Assembly (NCBI GenBank): GCA_002084765.1
Contig: NBMB01000057.1
Span: forward strand, 1 to 17,947
DNA: 17,947 nt
Reading direction: 5' to 3'
DNA from: Candidatus Cloacimonetes bacterium 4572_55
Lineage (GTDB): Bacteria > 4572-55
Below are positions 7,044 through 14,071 of the stretch, one piece after another. Within the stretch, counting starts at the first letter, position 1; each line of letters begins with the position of its first letter. The position numbers were made by a program, and so were the translations under genes. Below the pieces are notes generated by a model. It did no database searches and was not told the DNA's origin. It was given only the letters and a program-made list of their open reading frames with translations.

Positions 7044-9371
7044 TTAAGCGATATCCACGACAAAGGCTTTATATCCCGCCTTTTGGATCGCTTCGGCGAC
7101 CTCTTTTGTTCTATCGGGACATAGCGCGATTACGGCTCCACCACCGCCGCCGCCAGTCAACTTTGCTCCCAATGCTCCGTTGGATCGGGCAATACTCACG
7201 ATCTCCTCGATCTCCCGAGTAGAGACCTGGAGCGCGTTCAACAAGCCTTGATTCACATTCATCAACTCGCCCAATTTTTCCAGATCGTATGAGCGGATCG
7301 CGTCAGCGGCTTCGATCGTCAGCATATCGATCTGCTCAAAAATTCGGTCGTAAATGGCTCGATTATCTTCCCATAACCGGCGCACCTTTGCCACCATTTT
7401 TGCGGTGAGACTCTCCACCCAGGTCAAACCGACCACAATGGGCAGGCTTTTTTCTTTTTGAGGGGGATCCATGATGAGCGTTTCCATCTTTGGGGGATCT
7501 CCTTTTTGGAACAGCAAAAAACGTCCGTATGTCGCCAGAGTATTATCGATACCAGACGCCGCGCCATGCACGATAGTCTCGGATTCGTATGCGAGATCGC
7601 AGACTTCTTCGTCGTCAAACGGGATTCCATAATGACGGGTAAGTGCTCGGATAATCGCGACCGCAAGCGCGGCTGATCCGCCCAGACCCATTGCCCGTGG
7701 GAGGTGCGGAAACATCTCGATCCGCATATCACGATCATGGAGATCGAGCCGGTTCAATATCCGATCCAATGCCTGAAATATAGAGAATTTATGTTGCTTT
7801 TTCTTATCCAGCCGCTCTTCCACGCCCCAACGAGGAATGATCAGATGGATGCCGTTATCGCCATCCGAAACCCTTGCCTGCACGCCCAGAGGCATGGGCG
7901 CGGCAATGGCGTGACTGCCATAAACCACGGCATGTTCCCCGAAAAGGATGATCTTTCCGAATCCGGTCGACACGTCTTTTTTTAATCCCTCAGAGAGTTC
8001 CTCCCGTTTTTCCGATTTGCCAGACTTGTGTAATTGTTCTTTCAAACTTTTCACAATTTCCTTTGCTTTCCAGACCTTTATTTCCCCGGAATCAATCAAT
8101 TTTTCGACCACGATATCAAAAAATTTCGGACCTGCATTCGCGGCCGCGGCAACACTGCGCGCGTGCAAACTCATGTGTCCGCGTTGGATTCCCTCAGTAG
8201 CTAAGGCTCGCAGCGCGCCCATATTTTGAGCCAATCCCACAGCCGCGAGCAGTTGCGCCAATTCAGCGGAAGATTGCACGCCGGAAATACGCAAACCCAC
8301 CAACACAGCAGGATTGCTCTCCAGTTGCGCGCCCACAATGCCGACTCGGATCGGTAGCTCGATTTTTCCGATCAGATCGCCGTTTGCATTTTTCTCCCAG
8401 CGGGTCAATGCCTGATACTGCCCATTTCGCGCTGCGTACGCATGCGCTCCGGCTTCCGCGGCGCGCCAATCGTTCCCGGTAGCGATCAGAACCGGATCAA
8501 TTCCGTTCATAATCCCTTTATTATGCGTTGCGGCTCGATACGGATCGGCAAGAGCGAACTCGTTTGCCAGGATAATACCGTCACGCACTTTTTCTCCAGA
8601 GAAATTTTTACCGCCCAACAGCTCAATGGGAATCACTGCCTGGGCCCGCGCTAAGGAACGGTCGGCAAGGTTGGACAAAATTCGCAGAAAAACTCTGCCT
8701 CCAGCTATTTTTTCGATCAAAGACGCGACGCCCTCGCATAAGCTGTTCACCAGATTGGCTCCCATGGACTCTTGCACATCCACAAGCAGATGGACGATCA
8801 ACATGTCCCCGCGATGGCAGGAGTCGGGAAATAGACGCGTCTCGACGTCCCGAACTCCACCTCCGCGAGCCGCCATATTGGGATGCAGGCTGTTTGCGAG
8901 ATTAATGATCTCCCGCTTATTTTCCATGATCGCGCGCTGCGCTTTATCCAGTTCTTTTATGTCAACCACCTGAATCTGCCCGATCAAAATCGGATCGTCG
9001 CAGTCGCAGACAAACCCTCCGGATTCCCGAACGATCCTGGCCATAGAACTGACTGCCGCGACGATAGAAGGCTCTTCCACCGCCATCGGAACCAAATAAG
9101 ATTTTTTGTTGACCAGGAAATTCAAGCCTACAGCGAGCGGCAGACCAAATACCCCGACCACATTCTCGATCATCTTATCCGAATCCTCAGGACGAAGAAG
9201 ATGCGTGCTATTTTTCAGCAGATTGAAATCCTCGTTCGACAGCAGCTCGCGCTGATGCAAGAGCTTCAATCGTTCTGGTATCGAGAGTTTATAAAACCCT
9301 GGGATTCGGGTTCTATCCTTATTACTATTGCTGCTCTTAGTGCTCATATCGGGTGCTATAATTGTTGGCAT
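7044..9371 (-). CDS. Fused class II HMG-CoA reductase and mevalonate kinase
   Basis: One 775-residue frame holds two full enzymes. Residues about 22-445 are a class II HMG-CoA reductase: ENVVGVFGLPLAVG (69-82), VEEPSIVAA with the catalytic Glu (98-106), DVQESMGAN cofactor motif (198-206), THNKGIMNGIDP with catalytic Lys285, ATGNDWRA with Asp301, and RGHMSLHAR (397-405) holding the catalytic His. After a charged linker (about 446-466) comes a GHMP-fold mevalonate kinase: GKIILFGEHAVVYG (472-485), ATP-binding GLGGSAA (562-568), GAASGIDN with catalytic Asp609, and LTGGGGGGA (738-746). The product would turn HMG-CoA into mevalonate and then 5-phosphomevalonate for isoprenoids. The ATG at 9371 has AGGA about 8 bases upstream. 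No stop or frameshift interrupts the join. Later mevalonate-pathway genes are absent here. The kinase partner argues for biosynthesis rather than mevalonate breakdown. Confidence 0.95.
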   Translation of the reverse strand: MPTIIAPDMSTKSSNSNKDRTRIPGFYKLSIPERLKLLHQRELLSNEDFNLLKNSTHLLRPEDSDKMIENVVGVFGLPLAVGLNFLVNKKSYLVPMAVEEPSIVAAVSSMARIVRESGGFVCDCDDPILIGQIQVVDIKELDKAQRAIMENKREIINLANSLHPNMAARGGGVRDVETRLFPDSCHRGDMLIVHLLVDVQESMGANLVNSLCEGVASLIEKIAGGRVFLRILSNLADRSLARAQAVIPIELLGGKNFSGEKVRDGIILANEFALADPYRAATHNKGIMNGIDPVLIATGNDWRAAEAGAHAYAARNGQYQALTRWEKNANGDLIGKIELPIRVGIVGAQLESNPAVLVGLRISGVQSSAELAQLLAAVGLAQNMGALRALATEGIQRGHMSLHARSVAAAANAGPKFFDIVVEKLIDSGEIKVWKAKEIVKSLKEQLHKSGKSEKREELSEGLKKDVSTGFGKIILFGEHAVVYGSHAIAAPMPLGVQARVSDGDNGIHLIIPRWGVEERLDKKKQHKFSIFQALDRILNRLDLHDRDMRIEMFPHLPRAMGLGGSAALAVAIIRALTRHYGIPFDDEEVCDLAYESETIVHGAASGIDNTLATYGRFLLFQKGDPPKMETLIMDPPQKEKSLPIVVGLTWVESLTAKMVAKVRRLWEDNRAIYDRIFEQIDMLTIEAADAIRSYDLEKLGELMNVNQGLLNALQVSTREIEEIVSIARSNGALGAKLTGGGGGGAVIALCPDRTKEVAEAIQKAGYKAFVVDIA

Positions 9372-9400
9372 ATCTTGTTCCTATTTCAAGGGTTCGTAAT

Positions 9401-9624
9401 TCCGCAGATTTTTAAGAGAGGCTCTCGCCGTTACAATATATACAACATATCTGAAAATAAGGAAATATTTATTTTTTCTGAAAACGCCGCTTATTTTTGC
9501 CCATGCGCAGGATTACGATAGCGAATGGACATAAGTTATTGACATTTTTCCATAAATATTTTTAACTCTATTTGGGAATCTTGCGTAAATCTGCGGATAC
9601 GTAAATCCGCGTAATCTGCGGATA
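9401..9624. repeat. Copies of the TAATCTGCGGA repeat in the divergent mvaA-mvk / queG region
   Basis: Three or four copies of the element at 1-133 recur here. TCCGCAGATT (9401-9410) is inverted relative to TAAATCTGCGGATA (9586-9599), the degenerate TAAATCCGCG (9602-9611) and TAATCTGCGGATA (9612-9624). The outer copies can pair over about 180 bases. The left copy lies within the leader of the HMGR-kinase gene and the right cluster directly before the queG ribosome site. Between them, 9411-9585 is AT-rich and has no gene. Confidence 0.65.
9539..9567 (+). promoter_or_regulatory. Candidate sigma-70 promoter for queG
   Basis: A perfect -35 box TTGACA (9539-9544) is followed after 16-17 bases by TTTAAC/TTAACT (9561-9567), a weak -10. 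Transcription from here would give a leader of about 65-70 bases carrying the TAATCTGCGGA repeats before the queG start. Only the -35 is convincing. Confidence 0.35.
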
Positions 9625-9640
9625 AAATTTGGGGGCTATA

Positions 9641-10588
9641 ATGAATAAGACCTTGACCGATCGGATAAAAATTTCGGCTAAAGAGGCGGGGTTTGACCTC
9701 GTCGGTATTGCCTCGGCTGCACCGACAGGGGAAGACGACCGCTTGCGAAGCTGGCTGGATCAAGGCTGTCACGCATCCATGAGTTGGATGGAAAATCATA
9801 TCGATAAGCGGCTGGATCCGACTCGTCTCATGCCGGGTGCGCAATCCATCGTGGTCTTAGCCATGAATTATTATCCGGGTCGAATTTCTCATGATGATCC
9901 GAGCCGCGCCCGGATTTCTCGATATGCGCTCAGCCATGATTATCATCGAATTCTAAAAAAAAGAGCACTCGGTCTGCTGTCCGAGATAAAGTCGTGGTCA
10001 GAATCGATTCAGGGTCGTTTCTTTGTGGATACCGCGCCGATTATGGAGAAATTTTGGGCGGTTCAGGCGGGATTGGGTGGCATGGGAAAACAGGGTCTTA
10101 TCGTGACCAGAGAGTTTGGATCCTGGGTATTTCTGGGCGAAATTCTTCTCAATATCGGGCTGAAACAGGACGAACCACAACCGGATTGTTGCGGTTCTTG
10201 TCGCCTCTGTATCGACGCTTGTCCTACCAGAGCCATTATCGCCCCTTATGTCGTGGACGCAAATCGCTGCCTCTCTTATCTGACAATCGAACATCGGGGA
10301 GAAATCCCCCCGGACGCGGCTTCCGAAATGGGAAATCGGATATTCGGCTGCGATATATGTCAAGAAGTCTGCCCCTGGAATATCCAGAGAGCGACAGTCA
10401 CGAATAAAAAGGAATTTCTGCCGAATCCGATACATGTCGATCTTCAGCTGAAAGAGTTGGCTGATTTCACAGAGGAACAGTTCCGACAGAAATTTGGAAA
10501 AAGTCCGATCAAACGTGCAAAATTTGACGGGTTTCAACGGAATGTGCGGATCGGGTTGCGTAACGCTGAGCCTCTCCCTTTTACATAA
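9641..10588 (+). CDS. queG: Epoxyqueuosine reductase QueG
   Basis: This 315-residue enzyme reduces epoxyqueuosine to queuosine in the anticodon loop of tRNAs with GUN anticodons, using cobalamin and two [4Fe-4S] clusters in the cytoplasm. The N-terminal DUF1730-type region includes MPGAQSIVVLAMNYYPG (64-80) and VDTAPIMEK (129-137), which holds the conserved Asp near the cofactor. The ferredoxin-like part has CGSCRLCIDACP (C184, C187, C190, C194) and C210, then CDICQEVCPWN (C237, C240, C244), the usual eight-cysteine pattern. The length fits the shorter QueG forms that lack the C-terminal HEAT-like extension. I chose ATG 9641 with GGGGG 5 bases upstream; a TTG at 9629 is in frame but less likely. 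It is the only plus-strand gene, divergent from the HMGR-kinase gene and convergent with the cellulase (31 bases). Confidence 0.94.
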   Translation: MNKTLTDRIKISAKEAGFDLVGIASAAPTGEDDRLRSWLDQGCHASMSWMENHIDKRLDPTRLMPGAQSIVVLAMNYYPGRISHDDPSRARISRYALSHDYHRILKKRALGLLSEIKSWSESIQGRFFVDTAPIMEKFWAVQAGLGGMGKQGLIVTREFGSWVFLGEILLNIGLKQDEPQPDCCGSCRLCIDACPTRAIIAPYVVDANRCLSYLTIEHRGEIPPDAASEMGNRIFGCDICQEVCPWNIQRATVTNKKEFLPNPIHVDLQLKELADFTEEQFRQKFGKSPIKRAKFDGFQRNVRIGLRNAEPLPFT

Positions 10589-10619
10589 AAAGAGACGCAC
10601 GACGATCAGAAAACCCTCC

Positions 10620-13598
10620 TTATTTCAGCATAAGCATCTGCTTAGTCTGGACAGCGTGATCCGTCTCCAACCGATAGTGATAAAGCCCAGAAGCGACCCG
10701 GTCGCCCTGATCATTCCTGCCGTCCCAAACCGCTTGATGAATCCCCGCTTTCTGACCGGTCGCCCCGCTGCCGGCACTATCGACCAGAATACGCGCAAGT
10801 CTTCCCGCCGCGTCATAGACAGATAGTCGCACCCCGCTATTTTTCCGCAACTCATACTGTATCGTGGTTTTTGGATTAAAAGGATTCGGAAAATTTTGAT
10901 ACAGATAGACCGAGCCTTTCTGCCCGTCGTCGGAGAGATCGTCTTTCCAGGGATAGACCGCGACCTGATCGGAATATCGAAAATAGGCGAAACAAGAAGA
11001 GGCGAGCGCTATCTGGACAATGGTGAACTCGCTCATAGGAATTGCCTTCTCAATGTCGAAGTAACGGCGCAGAGTGGGGTATGGATCGTCGTCGTGCAGC
11101 CCTCGTGGATAGAGATTTTCCGGGTCTTGGATTTCCGCGTGGTATCTGTTCGAGAGCGACATGTGGCTATGGGGTCCAAAAACGGGCAATCCCGGAACCG
11201 GCTCCGCTATTCCGTCAGCGGTAGAAGGCTTATGAGCAGGTCGTTTGGGGGAGTCGCTCCCCACTCCGGTAATATAGGATTTTGATTGGGGATTCGCGCC
11301 TAACTGCGGATCAAGGTTGATCTTGGCGTAATTAAGATAGTCCGCTCGATTCAGGAGCAGCGCGGCGGTCAATAGCCTCCAAGCATAATATGTGGAGTGA
11401 GAAAAAGAGCCGTATCCGATCCAGGCTAAAACGTCTGAGCGATACGCGTTGCGATAAATATTGGAATCCGTGCGACTGACTAAGGTATCCATTTTCCTTT
11501 GCAGATCCTGCAAATAATCGGCTACGGATTCGTCGTCAATAGGATAGCTTGTCGTCGCATACGCCCAGGAAGCCTTGAGCTGATGATGCTGAAAACGATT
11601 CCATCCCCAGGTCGGTGTATGCTCTGGCCAATAGAGCCGAAACGCTTCGTGATACATCGAATCTCCAGTTGATTTGTAAAGTTCCGCCGCGGCCCATGCC
11701 CGATCGTCTCGATCGCCCTCAGGGTCGCTGTATTCCCCACCCCCAATACCGTCCGGGTTATCAAATCCATCCGGAGGGGAGACGTCGGGATGCGCTTCCA
11801 GGAATTGCCACGCGGCTTGCGCGGCGTCAAGACAACTGTCCGCGTAAGAGGGGAAATAGACGAAAAAAGAACGATACGCCGCGGAGATCGACGCGGCAAA
11901 TAGGGCGGTAGTATGTGTCGTTTTCTCCGAGATATAACGAGGATCCTCGTCGAGTTCCGGCATATCGCTTGCCCAACTTTTTGTTGTGACCTTAAAATAG
12001 ACCCCGCCATCATCCGCCTGCATCTTCAGCATCCAATCCGTTTCCCGCTTGATCTCGTCCAAAATATCCGGCACAGAGTTGGAGCTTTCTGGAATATCCA
12101 GGTCCCCGTCAAGATACGCGTCGGGATACAGCTCGAACGACGTCAAAAGATAAAAAAGAGTGGTCGCGGCAGTAGGGATATATTTCCCATAATCTCCTGC
12201 GTCGTGCCATCCTCCGGTTGCATCGATTCTGCCGTTAATCGGCTCGCCGTTATACAAAGGCGAATCCTCATGCGATTCGTGGATGATCCCGTCCTCAAGG
12301 TGACACGCGGCATGTGTCCATGGATACGCGTATCCGTTCGGGAGAGAAACGCCGCACCGCTGAAAATATAGAGCCTGGCTGCATGTCTGATAGGTCTCGA
12401 CATAAACGTCAGGGCTGATCTCGAAATCATAACTCCTGCCGACTCCAGGCACATAGAGATAGTATGTCCCGTTGGCGATCGGATCGCTGAAATCGCACTC
12501 ATAGACCTTTTCTCCGCTGAGCCGCAGGTCATCGCCTCGAAATGTCGGAGTTCCGGTCAATACGGAATAATGTTCGGACGCGTCTCGAATCTCAAAACTG
12601 GTCGGGGAGATATCCATCATCTCAGCACTGCCCAGATAGTTGCCTATATAGCCAAATTTTGAACTATTCGGCAAATAACCTACTTGATTGACCTTGACCG
12701 ATCCATTTATGTAAGAAGCATCGTCAAAAGTGAAGCTGTATAATTCCGGTTCGGGCAGATCGTTGTCCGCCTCGTCGACCAGGTGCGCGATCTCCAGATG
12801 ATATTCCTGATCGTTTGTCATATCCTGATCAAATATGAGAAACAGCTCGAAGTTGACAATCGGAATGGGACCCTCTTCCGAGAAGTGATCCGTAAAATAA
12901 TGAAGACCCACATCTATCGGGTGCCTCGGAGGGGAAAAGTTCGAGCCATCCAAGCCGCTCAATTGATAATTTTCCAGATTTTTTACGGCAAGAGTATCAT
13001 ATCGCTCGGCAACATACAGTTTGATGGTTCGATTTGACAAAATACCAATGGAATCGACTCGATTCGGCGTAAAATCGATTGCCCAGACCTCGTCGATAAA
13101 AATATGGTGTCCATCTTCCGGCTGAGCTTTACCAAAAGAGAGCGTCTCGACCGATTCCAGACGATACGCGTCTGTTTTGAGCGAGTCGATCGGAATGGAA
13201 ACCAGCCGGTATGTCGTATCCAGTTGACCGCCCTCGATATACGGATCAATATTCACAGCCGCGCTGGTGTGAGGCCATCCTTTGACCGTAAAATCGAATG
13301 TGCGACCTTCCGTATCGGATTTTGCATAAAAAGTGACGATGTCGTAATTTGCCATATTGATACGGAAATTGTCTTGGCAAGCAAGGTGGATGCGAGGCTC
13401 ATGCCATGGATCTGGAACGCCTTCAAAACACCAATCCCCTTGATATGCCTGGGTGTTATTCGCCTGTCCGTACGAAAAATCGCATGACTCGATATCGTCG
13501 GTTTCTCCATTCCAAAGCATTGTGTTCTGCGCGGTCAACTGGTCAGTCCCTTGACAGGAACAGATTAAAATAAAAAGCAGATAGATTGTTTTTTTCAT
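10620..13598 (-). CDS. Secreted glycoside hydrolase family 9 enzyme (endoglucanase-like) with C-terminal type IX-like sorting domain
   Basis: This 992-residue exported protein has an N-terminal signal (1 to about 24); Cys15 in ICSC could instead be a lipidation site. Next come a galactose-binding/CBM-like beta domain (about 25-177, ending IFIDEVWAIDF), an Ig-like domain (about 180-292), the CelD-type Ig domain that precedes GH9 modules (VKVNQVGYLP, 301-310), and the GH9 barrel (about 400-875). GGWHDAGDYGKY (462-473) carries the paired Asp466/Asp469, GANPQSKSYITGVG (767-780) and PAHKPS match the C-terminal GH9 motif, and Glu856 in SEF fits the catalytic acid. The tail (about 898-992, YQNFPNPFNP, SVYDAAGRLA, GLYHYRL) is a FlgD-like domain used for type IX secretion. 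It probably cuts beta-1,4-glucans outside the cell. AGGAGG lies 8 bases before ATG 13598. Confidence 0.93.
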   Translation of the reverse strand: MKKTIYLLFILICSCQGTDQLTAQNTMLWNGETDDIESCDFSYGQANNTQAYQGDWCFEGVPDPWHEPRIHLACQDNFRINMANYDIVTFYAKSDTEGRTFDFTVKGWPHTSAAVNIDPYIEGGQLDTTYRLVSIPIDSLKTDAYRLESVETLSFGKAQPEDGHHIFIDEVWAIDFTPNRVDSIGILSNRTIKLYVAERYDTLAVKNLENYQLSGLDGSNFSPPRHPIDVGLHYFTDHFSEEGPIPIVNFELFLIFDQDMTNDQEYHLEIAHLVDEADNDLPEPELYSFTFDDASYINGSVKVNQVGYLPNSSKFGYIGNYLGSAEMMDISPTSFEIRDASEHYSVLTGTPTFRGDDLRLSGEKVYECDFSDPIANGTYYLYVPGVGRSYDFEISPDVYVETYQTCSQALYFQRCGVSLPNGYAYPWTHAACHLEDGIIHESHEDSPLYNGEPINGRIDATGGWHDAGDYGKYIPTAATTLFYLLTSFELYPDAYLDGDLDIPESSNSVPDILDEIKRETDWMLKMQADDGGVYFKVTTKSWASDMPELDEDPRYISEKTTHTTALFAASISAAYRSFFVYFPSYADSCLDAAQAAWQFLEAHPDVSPPDGFDNPDGIGGGEYSDPEGDRDDRAWAAAELYKSTGDSMYHEAFRLYWPEHTPTWGWNRFQHHQLKASWAYATTSYPIDDESVADYLQDLQRKMDTLVSRTDSNIYRNAYRSDVLAWIGYGSFSHSTYYAWRLLTAALLLNRADYLNYAKINLDPQLGANPQSKSYITGVGSDSPKRPAHKPSTADGIAEPVPGLPVFGPHSHMSLSNRYHAEIQDPENLYPRGLHDDDPYPTLRRYFDIEKAIPMSEFTIVQIALASSCFAYFRYSDQVAVYPWKDDLSDDGQKGSVYLYQNFPNPFNPKTTIQYELRKNSGVRLSVYDAAGRLARILVDSAGSGATGQKAGIHQAVWDGRNDQGDRVASGLYHYRLETDHAVQTKQMLMLK

Positions 13599-13640
13599 TG
13601 GCGCGTCCTCCTGAATACGGAATATTTCAAAAATACCTAT

Positions 13641-13675
13641 AAAAAAAGCCCTTTCTCGAAAACGAAAAAGGGCTT
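13641..13675 (-). terminator. Rho-independent terminator of the tRNA operon
   Basis: AAGCCCTTT and AAAGGGCTT arms (about 13646-13675) close over a TCTCGAAAACGA interior that adds pairs. On the minus strand the hairpin is followed by seven T. It sits 6 bases beyond the CCA end of the second tRNA and about 43 bases before the cellulase start. Confidence 0.85.
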
Positions 13676-13681
13676 AAAATT

Positions 13682-13758
13682 TGGTGGCGGATCAGGGACT
13701 CGAACCCCGGACACGCGGATTATGATTCCGCTGCTCTAACCAACTGAGCTAAACCGCC
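13682..13758 (-). tRNA. tRNA with CAT anticodon (elongator tRNA-Met, or tRNA-Ile2)
   Basis: This is a full cloverleaf of 77 bases including an encoded CCA. The acceptor is GGCGGTT with ATCCGCC (one T-T mismatch at 6-67), the D arm GCTC/GAGC, the anticodon stem GCGGA/TCCGC around loop ATCATAA, and the T arm CGGGG-TTCGAGT-CCCTG, with discriminator A. The anticodon reads CAT. It lacks the initiator signs of its neighbour. Elongator Met is most likely, but CAT is also the gene-level anticodon of Ile2, whose C34 is changed to lysidine, and the sequence alone does not decide between them. Confidence 0.93.
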
Positions 13759-13776
13759 TTTAAAATATCAAAAGAT

Positions 13777-13853
<77 letters not shown>

Positions 13854-13889
13854 TCCAATCTTTTAGAATAACTCTTTCGAGCTAACGGC

Positions 13890-13917
13890 AATCTATCATA
13901 TTTTTCCTATTTGTCAA
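13890..13917 (-). promoter_or_regulatory. Sigma-70-type promoter of the tRNA operon
   Basis: On the minus strand a perfect -35 TTGACA (13912-13917) and a -10 TAGATT (13890-13895) are 16 bases apart. They lie about 37 bases before the first base of mature tRNA-fMet, which gives a leader of about 30 bases. The distance and the stable-RNA context support the call. Confidence 0.65.
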
Positions 13918-14071
13918 GGCTTTTTTTCCTTAAAGCAACAAAAATATCTATTTTTTTGGGAATTTAGCTCCCATTGCGACACGTCCGACGATAGAAGAGC
14001 CGCGTTATTTTATCGGGAGGGTGATTATCACGGTCGCCCTTCGCTGATTTTGCAGAGAGAAAAAAGCCTGA
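13918..14071. other. Gene-free gap upstream of the tRNA promoter
   Basis: No credible open frame is seen here. Two small dyads stand out: TGGGA/TCCCA (13957-13961 and 13969-13973), and GTGATTATCAC (14021-14031) nested in AGGG/CCCT (14018-14021 and 14037-14040). Neither is followed by a T-run on the minus strand, so neither is a clear terminator for the membrane protein gene ending at 14072. Confidence 0.4.

Noticed and set aside
7012-7063. Earlier start for the radical SAM gene
   Set aside because: It would overlap the preceding gene by 20 bases and add 17 atypical residues, while ATG 7012 has a good GGAG site.
7044-9371. Interpretation of the HMG-CoA reductase as part of mevalonate degradation
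   Set aside because: Class II enzymes are often named degradative after Pseudomonas mevalonii, but fusion to a mevalonate kinase points to the biosynthetic direction.
8883-9521. Plus-strand open frame of 212 codons
   Set aside because: It runs antisense through the start of the HMG-CoA reductase, whose residues are highly conserved, and has no recognisable motif or ribosome site.
9629-9641. TTG start for queG
   Set aside because: ATG 9641 is four codons later with GGGGG at the correct distance, and the extra residues would use up that ribosome site.
9998-10600. Minus-strand open frame of 200 codons
   Set aside because: It is antisense to queG, including its cysteine motifs, and its translation shows no coherent protein pattern.
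11522-12013. Minus-strand open frame of 163 codons
   Set aside because: It lies in another frame of the same strand inside the GH9 barrel. The GH9 frame keeps the catalytic motifs on both sides, so there is no frameshift.
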